Below are positions 1 through 8,740 of a stretch of DNA of 64,000 bases, piece by piece. The stretch is from NCBI RefSeq assembly GCF_900215145.1, contig NZ_OBDO01000007.1, positions 186,001 to 250,000 of the forward strand, in the 5' to 3' direction. Origin of the DNA: Geodermatophilus sabuli (lineage in GTDB: Bacteria; Actinomycetota; Actinomycetes; Mycobacteriales; Geodermatophilaceae). A program made the position numbers and the translations under genes. Under the pieces are notes generated by a model. The model was not told where the DNA came from and did no database searches. It saw only the letters and a program-made list of their open reading frames with translations. Numbering within the stretch: the first letter of the stretch is position 1; every line of letters begins with the position of its first letter.

Positions 1-564
1 ACCGCGCTCCCGGCCGAGCAGCGGCCGCACTACGTCCTGGTGGACTGCCCGCCGTCCCTCGGCCTGCTCACGCTGAACGCGCTGGTCGCCGGGGACGAGG
101 TGCTCATCCCCATCCAGTGCGAGTACTACGCGCTGGAGGGACTGGGCCAGCTGCTCAACAACATCGACCTGGTCCGCCAGCACCTCAACCCGGGCATCGC
201 CGTCCGCACCATCCTGCTGACCATGTACGACGGCCGCACCAAGCTCGCCGACCAGGTGGCGGAGGAGGTCCGCAACCACTTCGGGGACCTCGTGCTCGAC
301 GCCGTCATCCCGCGCAACGTGCGGGTGTCCGAGGCGCCGGGCTACGGACAGTCGGTGCTCACCTACGACCCCGGCTCCCGCGGCTCGACGAGTTATGTCG
401 ACGCCGCCCGCGAACTGGCCGAGCGGGGCGTCTCCCTGCCGCCCCTCGCCTCCCGCTCGGGCCCCGGGATGCCCGCCGCTCCCCCGGCGCCACTGGGCGC
501 GGCCTTCCCCGACACCGACGCGGCCGCCGTGCCCGTCCCCCCGTCCACTGAGGAGAGAGCATGA
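1..564 (+). CDS. parA: ParA (Soj) chromosome-partitioning ATPase, 5' end missing
   Basis: The frame is open from base 1, so the gene begins before the window; 187 residues remain. The ParA Walker B segment [10 protein letters not shown] is near the start, followed by [15 protein letters not shown] and the conserved [16 protein letters not shown]. The deviant Walker A P-loop must lie upstream. ParA uses ATP-dependent nucleoid binding to move ParB-parS complexes and segregate origins. Its stop codon overlaps the parB start as ATGA, indicating translational coupling. The C-terminal tail (about 45 residues) is Ala/Pro-rich and probably disordered. Identity is firm from motifs and from the adjacent parB. 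Confidence 0.96.
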   Translation, partial: TALPAEQRPHYVLVDCPPSLGLLTLNALVAGDEVLIPIQCEYYALEGLGQLLNNIDLVRQHLNPGIAVRTILLTMYDGRTKLADQVAEEVRNHFGDLVLDAVIPRNVRVSEAPGYGQSVLTYDPGSRGSTSYVDAARELAERGVSLPPLASRSGPGMPAAPPAPLGAAFPDTDAAAVPVPPSTEERA

Positions 565-1613
565 CCAAGCGCGGCGGCCTGGGCCGGGGGCTCGCGGCAC
601 TGATCCCCACCAGCGCTCCACCCGTCGAGCAGCCGACGCTGCCGGACACCGAGCTCGGCGAGCGCCCGGCGGCCGCGGCGCCCTCGCCGCCCGAGGCGCC
701 GGCCGTTCCCCCGGTGCACCTGCTGCCGCCGGCGGCCCAGGCGGCCGAGACGGTGGCCCGGCAGCGTGAGGAGACCGCGGTCGGCGTCCCCGGTGCCCAG
801 CTGCGCGAGGTCGTCGTCACCGACGTCGCGCCCAACCCCAAGCAGCCCCGTCAGGTCTTCGACGACGAGGCGCTGGAGGAGCTCACCCACTCGGTGCGTG
901 AGTTCGGCCTGCTGCAGCCGATCGTCGTGCGCGAGCGGGACGGCGACGCCAACGGCGGCTACGAGCTCATCATGGGCGAGCGCCGGCTGCGCGCCGCCCG
1001 CGCCGCCGGGCTGGACACCGTGCCGGCGATCGTCCGGGACACCACCGACGACGCCCTGCTCCGCGACGCCCTCCTGGAGAACATCCACCGCGTCCAGCTG
1101 AACCCGCTGGAGGAGGCGGCGGCCTACCAGCAGCTGCTGGAGGAGTTCGGCGCCACCCACGAGGAGCTGGCGCAGCGCATCGGTCGCAGCCGGTCGCAGG
1201 TCACCAACACCATCCGCCTGCTGAAGCTGCCGGTGAAGGTGCAGACGCGGGTCGCGGCCGGGGTCATCTCCGCCGGTCACGCCCGGGCGCTGCTGGGTCT
1301 GGCCGACGCCGAGGCGCAGGACGCGCTGGCCACCAGGATCGTCGCGGAGGGTCTCTCGGTTCGGGCCACGGAGGAGGCCGTCGCGATGGCCGCGGCCGAG
1401 CAGCCCTCGGCGAAGCGGCGCACCCGGCGGTTCAGCGCGCCCGGCGTCGAGGACCTCGCCGGCCGGCTCTCCGACGCCTTCGAGACCAAGGTGAAGATCC
1501 AGATCGGCCGGGCGAAGGGCCGCATCGTCGTGGAGTTCGGCTCCGTCGACGACCTGCAGCGCATCATCGGCCAGATGGCCCCGGACATCGCCGGCCGCCG
1601 CGACGAGGACTGA
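561..1613 (+). CDS. parB: ParB chromosome-partitioning CTPase / parS-binding protein
   Basis: This 350-residue protein begins with the ParB opening [13 protein letters not shown], the segment that contacts ParA. A Pro/Ala-rich linker precedes the ParB/Srx CTPase domain, which has [12 protein letters not shown] (the CTP-binding box) near residues 138-149 and [14 protein letters not shown] just after. The helix-turn-helix for parS is [22 protein letters not shown]-terminal dimerisation region ends the protein. ParB loads at parS and spreads as a CTP clamp. It starts on the ATG overlapping the parA stop and ends about 60 bases before a strong bidirectional hairpin. Several parS-like 14-mers occur later in the window. 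Confidence 0.97.
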   Translation: MTKRGGLGRGLAALIPTSAPPVEQPTLPDTELGERPAAAAPSPPEAPAVPPVHLLPPAAQAAETVARQREETAVGVPGAQLREVVVTDVAPNPKQPRQVFDDEALEELTHSVREFGLLQPIVVRERDGDANGGYELIMGERRLRAARAAGLDTVPAIVRDTTDDALLRDALLENIHRVQLNPLEEAAAYQQLLEEFGATHEELAQRIGRSRSQVTNTIRLLKLPVKVQTRVAAGVISAGHARALLGLADAEAQDALATRIVAEGLSVRATEEAVAMAAAEQPSAKRRTRRFSAPGVEDLAGRLSDAFETKVKIQIGRAKGRIVVEFGSVDDLQRIIGQMAPDIAGRRDED

Positions 1614-1672
1614 TCAAGGATCCCCTTGCCCCTCGCCACTCGGAGGCTCGTGGTGGGACCCGGCAGGGACCC

Positions 1673-1707
1673 GAGGCCGGGTTACGTCACAGACGTAACC
1701 CGGCCTC
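1673..1707. terminator. Bidirectional terminator between parB and the convergent ligase gene
   Basis: A perfect 16-bp inverted repeat (1673-1688 with 1692-1707) has a 3-base ACA loop. It lies between the convergent ends of parB (1613) and the gene ending at 1717, so it can stop transcription from both sides. Confidence 0.85.
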
Positions 1708-1716
1708 GCTCGTGGT

Positions 1717-2712
1717 TCAGCGGGTCGACGTCGCCCGGCGGTTCAGCAGCCGGGAGAGGACGTCGCCGAGCGAGTGACCGGCCGCCTCCACCGCCATCGG
1801 GAACATCGACGTCTCGGTCAGCCCCGGGGACACGTTCACCTCGAGGAAGTGCACCTCGCCGTCCGGGCTGACGATCGCGTCGGTCCGGGACAGGTCGGCC
1901 AGCCCGAGCACGCGGTGCACCTGGACGGCGAGCTCCGCGGCCTTGGCCGCCACATCCTCCGTCACCCGGGCCGGCGCGTGGTACTCGGTGAGGCCAGGGG
2001 TGTACCGGGCGGTGTAGTCGAAGACCCCGGACTCGGGGACGATCTCCACCGCCGGCAGCGCCTGCGGCCCCTCCCCCAGGTCGACGACCGACAGGGCCAG
2101 CTCGACGCCGTCGACGAAACGCTCGACGAGCACGGTGTCCCCGTAGGCGAAGCAGCTGACCATCGCGGCGGGGAGGTCCTCGACGCGGGCCACCTTCTGC
2201 GCACCCAGCGCCGAGCCGCCCGACGCGGGCTTGACCATCAGCGGCAGGCCGAGTCGGGCCACGATGAGGTCGAGGACCGCGCCGGCACCCAGCTCGCGGA
2301 AGGTGCTGTGCGGGAGCGCCACCCAGTCCGGCGTCGTGACGCCCGCGGAGCGCACCACCGACTTCGCGGCGGGCTTGTCCCACGCCAGCCGGCAGGCCGA
2401 GGCGGGAGAGCCCACGTACGGGACGCCGGCGAGGTCGAGCACCGCGCGCAGCGCGCCGTCCTCCCCTGTGGCGCCGTGCAGCGCGATGAAGACCGCGTCG
2501 GCGGGCGCGACGGCCAGGCCGGGCAGCAGCTCGGCGTCGGCGTCGCGGATCTCGGCGTCCACGCCGGCGCGGGTGAGCTCCTCCCACACCTGGGTGCCGG
2601 ACGAGAGGCTCACCTCCCGCTCGAAGTTCAGCCCACCGGCCAGGACGACGGCCCGCAGGGGGTGCGGGGCCGACGTCGACTCGGCGGCGGGTGCGGTTGC
2701 GGAGTCGCTCAT
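1717..2712 (-). CDS. D-alanine-D-alanine ligase-like ATP-grasp protein
   Basis: A 331-residue ATP-grasp ligase of the Ddl family. The N-terminal VVLAGGLNFEREVSLSSG matches the Ddl glycine-rich opening, ALHGATGEDGALRAVLDLAGVPYVGS is split across the first domain, and LPLMVKPASGGSALG is the ATP-binding lysine/glycine loop. The Mg-binding end is EVHFLEVNVSPGLTETSMFP, where Ddl usually has EVNTxPGxT. It likely joins two D-Ala or related amino acids for peptidoglycan. The start ATG overlaps the aminotransferase stop (ATGA at 2709-2712), so the two are cotranslated. Actinobacteria generally carry another Ddl elsewhere, and this parAB-linked copy may have a different substrate; I cannot decide that from sequence. 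Confidence 0.85.
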   Translation of the reverse strand: MSDSATAPAAESTSAPHPLRAVVLAGGLNFEREVSLSSGTQVWEELTRAGVDAEIRDADAELLPGLAVAPADAVFIALHGATGEDGALRAVLDLAGVPYVGSPASACRLAWDKPAAKSVVRSAGVTTPDWVALPHSTFRELGAGAVLDLIVARLGLPLMVKPASGGSALGAQKVARVEDLPAAMVSCFAYGDTVLVERFVDGVELALSVVDLGEGPQALPAVEIVPESGVFDYTARYTPGLTEYHAPARVTEDVAAKAAELAVQVHRVLGLADLSRTDAIVSPDGEVHFLEVNVSPGLTETSMFPMAVEAAGHSLGDVLSRLLNRRATSTR

Positions 2713-4112
2713 GCCCGACCGTCCTCGTAGGTGTCGCTGTTGGCCGGCCCGACCATGTTCTCGGCCTCGTGCCCGGGGGTGGGCCGCGCCGCGGCGCGGA
2801 AGGTGCCGGTGTCCACCGCGTCGAAGGTGGAGTGCAGGTCCAGTTCGGCCTCGATGACGCGGGCCAGCCGGCGGACGCCCTCACGGATCTCGTCCGGCTC
2901 CGGGTAGCAGTAGGACAGCCGCATGTACTCCCGGCCGCCGCCGTCGGCGTAGAACCCGATGCCCGGTACGTAGGCGACGTGCGCGTTGACCGCGCGCGGC
3001 TGCATGAGCTTGGCGTCCAGGCCGTGCGGCAGCTTGAGCCACACGTAGAACCCGCCGTCCGGCTTGGTCCAGGTGGTGCCCGCGGGCATCAGCTGCTCCA
3101 GGGACTCCAGGGTGGCGTCGCGGCGCTCCCGGTACAGCTCGACGAAGTGCTTGATCTGCTCCCGCCACGGCTGGGTGTCCAGGTACCGGGCGACGGCGTA
3201 CTGGGTGAGCGACGGCGGGCAGAGCACCTGCGCCTCGGTGGCGAGCACCAGCTTCTCGCGGACGGCGAGCGGCGCGAGCACCCAGCCGACCCGCAGCCCG
3301 GGCGAGAACGTCTTGGAGAACGAGCCCAGGTAGATGACCCGCCGGTCGTCGCGCGCCCGCAGCGCCCGCATCGGCTCCCGGTCGAAGCCGAGCAGCCCGT
3401 AGGGGTTGTCCTCGACGACCAGGAGGTCGTAGCGGTCGGCGATCTCCATGACCGCCTGGCGGCGGGGCTCGGTCAGCGTCACACCGGCCGGGTTGTGGTA
3501 GTTCGGCACCGTGTAGAGGAACTTCACCCGGTCCCCGTTGGCGCGGCACTCGATGAGCGCCTGCTCCAGGGCCTCGGGGATCAGCCCGTCGTCGTCCATC
3601 GGGACGTGCCGGACGCGGGCCTCGGCGGACTGGAAGACGCCCAGCGCACCGACGTACGAGGGCGCCTCGGCGAGGATGACGTCACCGGGGTCGACGAAGA
3701 CGCGGGTGACCAGGTCCAGCCCCTGCTGGGAGCCCACGGTGACGACGACCTCGCTGGGCGAGGCGTCGGTGATGCCCTCCAGCGCCATGACGTCGCAGAT
3801 CCGCTCCCGCAGTCGCGGGTCGCCCTGACCTGAGCCGTACTGCAGGGTCTGGGCCCCCATGCCGGAGACGAGCTCGCCGATCATGGAGCCGACCGCGTCC
3901 AGGGGCAGCGCGGTCACCGCGGGCATGCCGCCGGCCAGCGAGACGACCTCGGGCCGGCTGACGACCGAGAACAGTGCTCGGATCTCCGAGGTCTTCATCC
4001 CGTGGGTACGGGCCGCGTAGCGGTCCGCCAGCGGGTCCAGCCGCGGGTGACGCGGAGCCGGGTGGGGGTTCACGCCGGGGCCCGGAGGCGTGCCGGGCGG
4101 GAGGATGGCCAC
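2709..4112 (-). CDS. PLP-dependent aminotransferase, class I/II (LysN/MocR-like fold)
   Basis: A 467-residue fold-type I aminotransferase. VSLAGGMPAV is the substrate-loop opening, TVPNYHNPAGVTLTEPRR and VVEDNPYG carry the cofactor-ring aspartate, and YLGSFSKTFSPGLRVGW contains the Schiff-base lysine. The C-terminal PDGGFYVWLKLP and the phosphate-region arginine motif (MRLSYCYP) are present. The start is the GTG at 4112: a TACACT -10 element at 4119-4124 ends 6 bases upstream, so the message is probably leaderless; a GTG at 4133 would sit inside the promoter. It forms an overlapping pair with the ligase gene downstream, suggesting one makes an amino acid the other ligates, possibly a D- or amino-modified wall precursor (inference). 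Confidence 0.88.
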   Translation of the reverse strand: MAILPPGTPPGPGVNPHPAPRHPRLDPLADRYAARTHGMKTSEIRALFSVVSRPEVVSLAGGMPAVTALPLDAVGSMIGELVSGMGAQTLQYGSGQGDPRLRERICDVMALEGITDASPSEVVVTVGSQQGLDLVTRVFVDPGDVILAEAPSYVGALGVFQSAEARVRHVPMDDDGLIPEALEQALIECRANGDRVKFLYTVPNYHNPAGVTLTEPRRQAVMEIADRYDLLVVEDNPYGLLGFDREPMRALRARDDRRVIYLGSFSKTFSPGLRVGWVLAPLAVREKLVLATEAQVLCPPSLTQYAVARYLDTQPWREQIKHFVELYRERRDATLESLEQLMPAGTTWTKPDGGFYVWLKLPHGLDAKLMQPRAVNAHVAYVPGIGFYADGGGREYMRLSYCYPEPDEIREGVRRLARVIEAELDLHSTFDAVDTGTFRAAARPTPGHEAENMVGPANSDTYEDGRA

Positions 4113-4118
4113 CTGTCG

Positions 4119-4124
4119 AGTGTA
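4119..4124 (-). promoter_or_regulatory. -10 element TACACT, leaderless aminotransferase promoter
   Basis: On the minus strand TACACT fits the actinobacterial TANNNT -10 pattern; 6 bases separate it from the GTG at 4112, placing the transcription start at or next to the start codon. No clear -35 is visible. Confidence 0.55.
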
Positions 4125-4179
4125 GGGAGGCACACAGGGTCACCGGACAGGGACACGGCGACCGGACGGACCAGTCCGC

Positions 4180-5334
4180 TCAGACGCGGCCGGGGAGGAC
4201 GAAGGTGCCGGTGGGCGGATCGGCCTCGGCGGGCAGGAACAGCCGCTGGACGGCGGCCAGGACGGCGCTGGCGACGGTGCTGCGCAGGCGTGCGTCGAGC
4301 AGCAGCAACCGGTCCACCGGGTGGGACAGGTAGCCGCAGTCGATCCGCACCGCGGGCATGCGGCTCATCCGCAGCAGGTCCCAGGTCTTGGGGTGCGACC
4401 CCAGGTCGAGCAGGCCGGTGCGGGCCACCACCTCACGGCGCACCAGGTTGGCGAACTGCTCCCCCACGGTGGACGACGCCCCGGAGCCGGTGCCGTAGTA
4501 GTAGCTGGCCACGCCGCGGGCGTGCTCGGAGCTGTGCGCGTCGATGTGCAGGGAGAGGAACAGGTCGGCGTGGGCGTCGTTGGCGAACGCCGTGCGCTCG
4601 GCCGGCTCCGGGTTCTGCTCCCGGCCGCGGGTCAGGTAGACGGTGGCCCCGGCGGCGGCCAGCCGGCCCTCGATGCGGGAGGCGAGGTCGAGGACGAGGT
4701 CGGCCTCGGTCGTCTCACCGGCGGTGAAGCCGGTGTCGGCCCCGCCGTGCCCGGGATCGATGACGATCCGCCGGCCGATGAGGTGCGGGCCGCTCTCCAC
4801 GAAGCTCGCACTCTGTCGCAGCAGCTGCGGCCGGCCGCCGGTCACCTTGCGTCCCAGCTGGCGCAGCGCACGCAGCGTCGCCGGCCCGCAGGTGCCGTCG
4901 GAGGTCAGCCCGTAGTCACGCTGGAAGGCCCGCAGACCGAGTTCGGTCTCGTAGCCGAAGACGCCGTCGACCGGGCCGGCGTCGTAGCCGAGCTCGTGCA
5001 GCCGGTCCTGCAGGTTGGTGACGTCGTCCCCGCGGATGGGCCGCTCGGGGTCGTGGTGCAGCAGCCGGTCACCCAGCGACCAGCGGGCCTCCGACAGTGC
5101 CCGGTAGGTCTCCTCCCCGACCCGGCCGTCGACGGAGAGGCCACGCACCTGCTGGAAGTACCGGACGGCGAGCTCGGTGGACGGGTCGTAGACCGTGTCC
5201 TCCAGTGCCTCGTCGCCGGGACCGCCGTTCGCGGAGGGCAGCAGGCCGAGCGCGCGCAGAGCGGCGTGCACGTCGGCCACGGCGGGGCCGCGGTCACCGG
5301 GGCCCAGGGGGTGCATGCGGCTGTCGGTTCCCAT
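4180..5334 (-). CDS. cwlM: CwlM-like peptidoglycan-synthesis regulator / amidase_3 family
   Basis: From ATG 5334 the protein has 384 residues: two peptidoglycan-binding_1 domains (about 10-75 and 90-160; FQRDYGLTSDGTCGP ends the second) and an amidase_3 domain from IVIDPGHGGADTG to the C terminus. There is no signal peptide, as in mycobacterial CwlM, a cytoplasmic protein that after PknB phosphorylation activates MurA and binds FhaA. Unlike that protein as I recall it, the zinc ligands look intact (His in DPGHGG, Glu in TTEADL, His in SLHIDAH), while the catalytic Glu position of VLVEIGF-type sequences is Asp (RIDCGY). The frame extends to 5439, but that part overlaps a terminator hairpin; ATG 5316 is an alternative start. 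Confidence 0.88.
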   Translation of the reverse strand: MGTDSRMHPLGPGDRGPAVADVHAALRALGLLPSANGGPGDEALEDTVYDPSTELAVRYFQQVRGLSVDGRVGEETYRALSEARWSLGDRLLHHDPERPIRGDDVTNLQDRLHELGYDAGPVDGVFGYETELGLRAFQRDYGLTSDGTCGPATLRALRQLGRKVTGGRPQLLRQSASFVESGPHLIGRRIVIDPGHGGADTGFTAGETTEADLVLDLASRIEGRLAAAGATVYLTRGREQNPEPAERTAFANDAHADLFLSLHIDAHSSEHARGVASYYYGTGSGASSTVGEQFANLVRREVVARTGLLDLGSHPKTWDLLRMSRMPAVRIDCGYLSHPVDRLLLLDARLRSTVASAVLAAVQRLFLPAEADPPTGTFVLPGRV

Positions 5335-5399
5335 CGTGGGTCGATTGTCGTCCCCGCCCGCCGCCGTGGCCTCCCGGGGGGCACCCGGACGCGACAGGA

Positions 5400-5425
5400 C
5401 CTCCCCGGCCGGGCGGCCGGGGAGG
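5400..5425 (-). terminator. Terminator after trxA
   Basis: An 11-bp perfect stem (5400-5410 with 5415-5425) and 4-base loop lie between the trxA stop and the cwlM start on the minus strand. A second short CCCCCT/AGGGGG hairpin (5450-5463) precedes it. Partial readthrough into cwlM is possible. Confidence 0.6.
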
Positions 5426-5465
5426 CCCTGGGAACGCACGTGCTGCCCCCTGGAGGGGGTGCGGC

Positions 5466-5792
5466 TCAGATGTAGTCGGAGAGGTCCGAGAGGATCGCAC
5501 CCTTGGGCTTGGCGCCGATGATGCTCTTCACCGGCTTGCCACCCTGGAAGACGGTCATCGTGGGGATCGACATGACCTGGTAGTCACGGGCGATCTGCGG
5601 GTTCTCGTCGATGTTCAGCTTCGCGATCGTGAGCTTGTCGCCGTGCTCGGCGGCGATCTCCTCGAGGACGGGAGCGACCATCTTGCACGGACCGCACCAC
5701 TCCGCCCAGAAGTCGACGAGCACGGGCTTGTCGCTGCCCAGGACGTCGTCGGCGAAGCTGGCGTCGGTGACGGTCACGGTGTTGCCTGCCAT
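5466..5792 (-). CDS. trxA: Thioredoxin
   Basis: A 108-residue classical thioredoxin with the WCGPC redox site within FWAEWCGPCKMV and the cis-proline segment SIPTMTVFQGG. It reduces disulfides in cytoplasmic proteins using electrons from the reductase encoded immediately upstream. The ATG at 5792 is preceded by GAGGAG. It is 115 bases from the trxB stop and probably shares its promoter. Length and motifs are standard. Confidence 0.97.
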   Translation of the reverse strand: MAGNTVTVTDASFADDVLGSDKPVLVDFWAEWCGPCKMVAPVLEEIAAEHGDKLTIAKLNIDENPQIARDYQVMSIPTMTVFQGGKPVKSIIGAKPKGAILSDLSDYI

Positions 5793-5907
5793 GGTCGTTC
5801 TCCTCGTGGTTCGTGGCTGGGATGTGGCCCGGCAGGGGTAACCCCCCGGAGCGGCCGTCTATGCCCCAGCGGGGTGGGTGCCCCGGATCACCCGGCGGCG
5901 AACGCGC

Positions 5908-6915
5908 TCAGCGCTCGCCGAAGGACTCGGCCAGGTACCGCTCGGCGTCGATCGCCGCGGCGGCGCCGGTGCCGGCGGAGGTGATGGCCTGCCGGTAGAT
6001 GTGGTCGACGACGTCGCCACAGGCGAAGACCCCGTCGATGTTGGTGCGGGTGGTGGGGTGCTCCACCTGGATGTAGCCCTCGTCGTCCAGCTTGAGCTGA
6101 CCGGCGAAGATCTCGCTGCGCGGGTCGTGGCCGATCGCCACGAAGACGCCGCTGACCGGCATGGTCTCGGTGTCGCCGCTCTCCACGTCGGTGAGCTGGA
6201 CGCCGGCGACGGTCTCCTCGCCGAGGACGTCGGTGACCTGCTTGCCGAGGGCCCAGCGGATCTTCTCGTTGTCCTGGGCGCGCTTCTGCATGATCTTCGA
6301 GGCGCGCAGCTCCTGCCGGCGGTGCACCACGGTCACCGTCTTGGCGAAGCGGGTGAGGAAGGTCGCCTCCTCCATCGCGGAGTCGCCGCCGCCGACCACG
6401 ACGATGTCCTGGTCGCGGAAGAAGAACCCGTCACAGGTGGCACAGGCGGACACGCCGCGGCCCAGCAGCCGGGCCTCGTTGTCCAGGCCCAGGTACCGGT
6501 ACTTCGAGCCGGTGGCCACGATGACGGCGTGGGCGCGGTGGACCTCGTCGCCGACCTTGACGATCTTCGGCTCGGCCGTGAGGTCGACCTCGCTGACGTC
6601 GCGGGCCACCAGCTCGGCGCCGAAGCGCTCGGCCTGCTGGCGCATGTCCATCATCAGCTGCGGGCCCTGGATGCCCTCGGCGAAGCCCGGGAAGTTCTCG
6701 ACCTCGGTGGTGGTCATCAGCGCGCCGCCGAACTGCGAACCCTCGAACACCAGCGGGTGGAGGTTGGCGCGGGCGGCGTAGACGGCGGCGGTGTAGCCCG
6801 CCGGGCCCGACCCGATGATGATCAGGTCGCGGATGCCGTCGTGCTCGGCCGGCGGGATCGCGGGGTTCCCGCCGGTCGTCACGGCGGGGCCGGGGGTCGG
6901 GTGGTCTGAGGTCAC
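5908..6915 (-). CDS. trxB: Thioredoxin-disulfide reductase
   Basis: A flavoprotein of about 335 residues: FAD-binding [18 protein letters not shown] near the N terminus, redox pair CATCDG, NADPH-binding [15 protein letters not shown], and the C-terminal FAD motif [10 protein letters not shown]. It passes electrons from NADPH to thioredoxin. The frame continues upstream to 6969, but a SigR-type promoter (GGAAT-N18-GTT, 6925-6950) lies inside that extension and would start transcription at about 6915; the GTG at 6915 is therefore taken as a leaderless start. The first 25 or so residues are Pro/Thr-rich and poorly conserved in the family. It is transcribed with trxA. Confidence 0.96.
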   Translation of the reverse strand: MTSDHPTPGPAVTTGGNPAIPPAEHDGIRDLIIIGSGPAGYTAAVYAARANLHPLVFEGSQFGGALMTTTEVENFPGFAEGIQGPQLMMDMRQQAERFGAELVARDVSEVDLTAEPKIVKVGDEVHRAHAVIVATGSKYRYLGLDNEARLLGRGVSACATCDGFFFRDQDIVVVGGGDSAMEEATFLTRFAKTVTVVHRRQELRASKIMQKRAQDNEKIRWALGKQVTDVLGEETVAGVQLTDVESGDTETMPVSGVFVAIGHDPRSEIFAGQLKLDDEGYIQVEHPTTRTNIDGVFACGDVVDHIYRQAITSAGTGAAAAIDAERYLAESFGER

Positions 6916-6924
6916 GGGCGGCAC

Positions 6925-6950
6925 AACGTGGATGGTAGGAGCCGCATTCC
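6925..6950 (-). promoter_or_regulatory. SigR-type promoter GGAAT-N18-GTT upstream of trxB
   Basis: On the minus strand GGAAT (6946-6950) is followed after exactly 18 bases by GTT (6925-6927), the consensus for disulfide-stress sigma factor SigR/SigH in Streptomyces and Mycobacterium. The trxB-trxA operon is a known member of that regulon in those genera. Confidence 0.8.
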
Positions 6951-7012
6951 CCTGTGAGCAGCGCCGCATTCCAACGGACGGAAGGTTCTGCGCCGCACCC
7001 GAGGCGCTGCGA

Positions 7013-8740
7013 TCAGCCCGCGGGCTGGGGGGCGACCTCGGCGATGTCGGCGGAGAAACCGTCGTCGGAGGGCACCAGGCCGGTGACCCACACCAGCACG
7101 TACCGGGTGGTGACCGGCTCGTCGAAGGCGAGGTCGGTGGTCTCGTCCAGCTCGCCGGAGGCGACCACGTCGAAGCCCTCGAGCCCGGCGTCGGGCTCCT
7201 CGCCGACCCGCACCTCGACGGTCGCCCCGGGGGTGGTCGTGGTGAGGGCGACGCCGGCCAGGGCCTGCTCGCTGCCGAGGTCGTAGACGATGCCGACGCC
7301 GTCCTTGAGGTTGCCGAAGGCCGGCGAGCCGCGGTAGGTCAGCGTCGACCAGGTGGTCGCGGGGTCGCCGTCGAAGGACAGCGGGATGTCGTCGACGTTC
7401 TCCGGCTCGCCGTCGCCGCCGGGGTCCAGCACGGTGCCGGAGACGATCGTCGCGGGCGGCCCGGCGGGGGCGGGCGTGTCGTCCTCGGCGGGGGCGCTGC
7501 TGGCCGGCGGTGCCGACGTCGCGCCACTCCCTCCTTCCACGGAGTCGGCCACCGACAGCACGCTGGAGCCGAACCACCAGGCGAGGGCCACGACGATCGC
7601 GAGAGCGGCCAGCGGCAGGCCGATGACCAGCAGCCGCCGCCGCGCGGGCGACGGCCCGTCGCCGTCCCCGGGCTCGACAGCGGCGTCCTCGTCGTAGCCC
7701 GGGTCGTCGTAGTCGTCGTAGTCGTCGTCGCTTTCGAAGGCACCGGCCAGCGGCAGCAGGTCCTCCTCGGCGTCGTCGCCGCGCGGAGCGGGCACCGGCG
7801 GGCGGCCCCGGGCGTCGAGCCGCCGCGGCGCTCCGGGCCCGGCGGCGTTCATGGTCGGCGCGGAGTCGTCGGCGCCGTCGTCGTCCCGGCGCTCCCGCAG
7901 CCGGCGCAGCCAGCCGCTGTCGGTCTCGTCGCTTCCGCGGATCGGCTCGGAGACGTGCCCGCCGCGCGGCCGCTCGGCCAGCAGCGCGGCCATCGCCGCG
8001 ACGCTGGACAGGCCCGCGCCGGGCTCGGTGGAGCGGGCGCGCCGCACCAGGGCGGCGAGGTCGGGGGCCATGGCCGGGCTCCGCCCGGGAGGAGGCGGCT
8101 CGCCGGGACGGCGGCCGGTGAGGCAGTACTCGAGCAGCTCGGCGAGCGCGGTGATGTCGCCCTGCATCGTGCCGCTGGCGGCGGGCACGGCACGCAGGCC
8201 GACCAGGCCGTTGGGCCGCAGGACGACGGTCTCGGGGGTGAGCCCACCGACGGCCAGCCCGACGCGGTGCGCCTCGGCCACGCCCTCGGCCAGCCGGCGC
8301 AGGACGGTGCGCGCCTCGCGGTCGGGCATCGGGCCGTCGGCCAGCCGCTCGGCGAGGGTCTGCCCCTCGATCCACTCGTTGACGACGTAGGCCGCGCCAC
8401 CGGGAGCGGTGCCCCCGCTGCCCTCCGCCGCGTCGTACACCATGGCCAGGGCGGGCGTGGCCAGCCCGCCCGCGGTGAGCGCCCGGGTGATCCAGTCGCG
8501 GGCCGCCGCGCCGCCGGGGGTGTGCACCCGGATCGCGACGTCGCGGTTGAGGATGCGGTCCTTGGCGCGCCAGCAGCGGATGACGCCGGTGGCGGTGTTC
8601 TCCGCCGGGCCCACCTCGTCCAGCGGGCGGTACCGGTCGGGGAGACCGGTGGTCGTGGACGTCATCGACGCGGCCGACCCCCAGTCCAGTCCCGGCCGGC
8701 GGCTGGGTTGCCCCGGCGAGGGCGTCGCCGGGGTGCTCAC
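7013..8740 (-). CDS. MurJ-associated membrane pseudokinase
   Basis: 575 residues from a GTG whose GTGA overlaps the murJ stop. Residues about 35-250 follow the Ser/Thr kinase fold but the key residues are lost: the ATP lysine is Arg (DVAIRVH), HRD is replaced by VGG ([13 protein letters not shown]), and there is no DFG. A long acidic/Asp-Tyr-rich linker leads to one membrane helix ([20 protein letters not shown]), then an external domain of about 170 residues with a discoidin-like beta pattern. In mycobacteria the same pseudokinase domain is fused to the C terminus of MurJ and, once phosphorylated, recruits FhaA; here it is a separate, translationally coupled gene. It should regulate lipid II flipping (inference). 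Confidence 0.85.
   Translation of the reverse strand: MSTPATPSPGQPSRRPGLDWGSAASMTSTTTGLPDRYRPLDEVGPAENTATGVIRCWRAKDRILNRDVAIRVHTPGGAAARDWITRALTAGGLATPALAMVYDAAEGSGGTAPGGAAYVVNEWIEGQTLAERLADGPMPDREARTVLRRLAEGVAEAHRVGLAVGGLTPETVVLRPNGLVGLRAVPAASGTMQGDITALAELLEYCLTGRRPGEPPPPGRSPAMAPDLAALVRRARSTEPGAGLSSVAAMAALLAERPRGGHVSEPIRGSDETDSGWLRRLRERRDDDGADDSAPTMNAAGPGAPRRLDARGRPPVPAPRGDDAEEDLLPLAGAFESDDDYDDYDDPGYDEDAAVEPGDGDGPSPARRRLLVIGLPLAALAIVVALAWWFGSSVLSVADSVEGGSGATSAPPASSAPAEDDTPAPAGPPATIVSGTVLDPGGDGEPENVDDIPLSFDGDPATTWSTLTYRGSPAFGNLKDGVGIVYDLGSEQALAGVALTTTTPGATVEVRVGEEPDAGLEGFDVVASGELDETTDLAFDEPVTTRYVLVWVTGLVPSDDGFSADIAEVAPQPAG

Noticed and set aside
6916..6969. Upstream extension of trxB
   Set aside because: It contains the SigR-type promoter, so it is not in the transcript.
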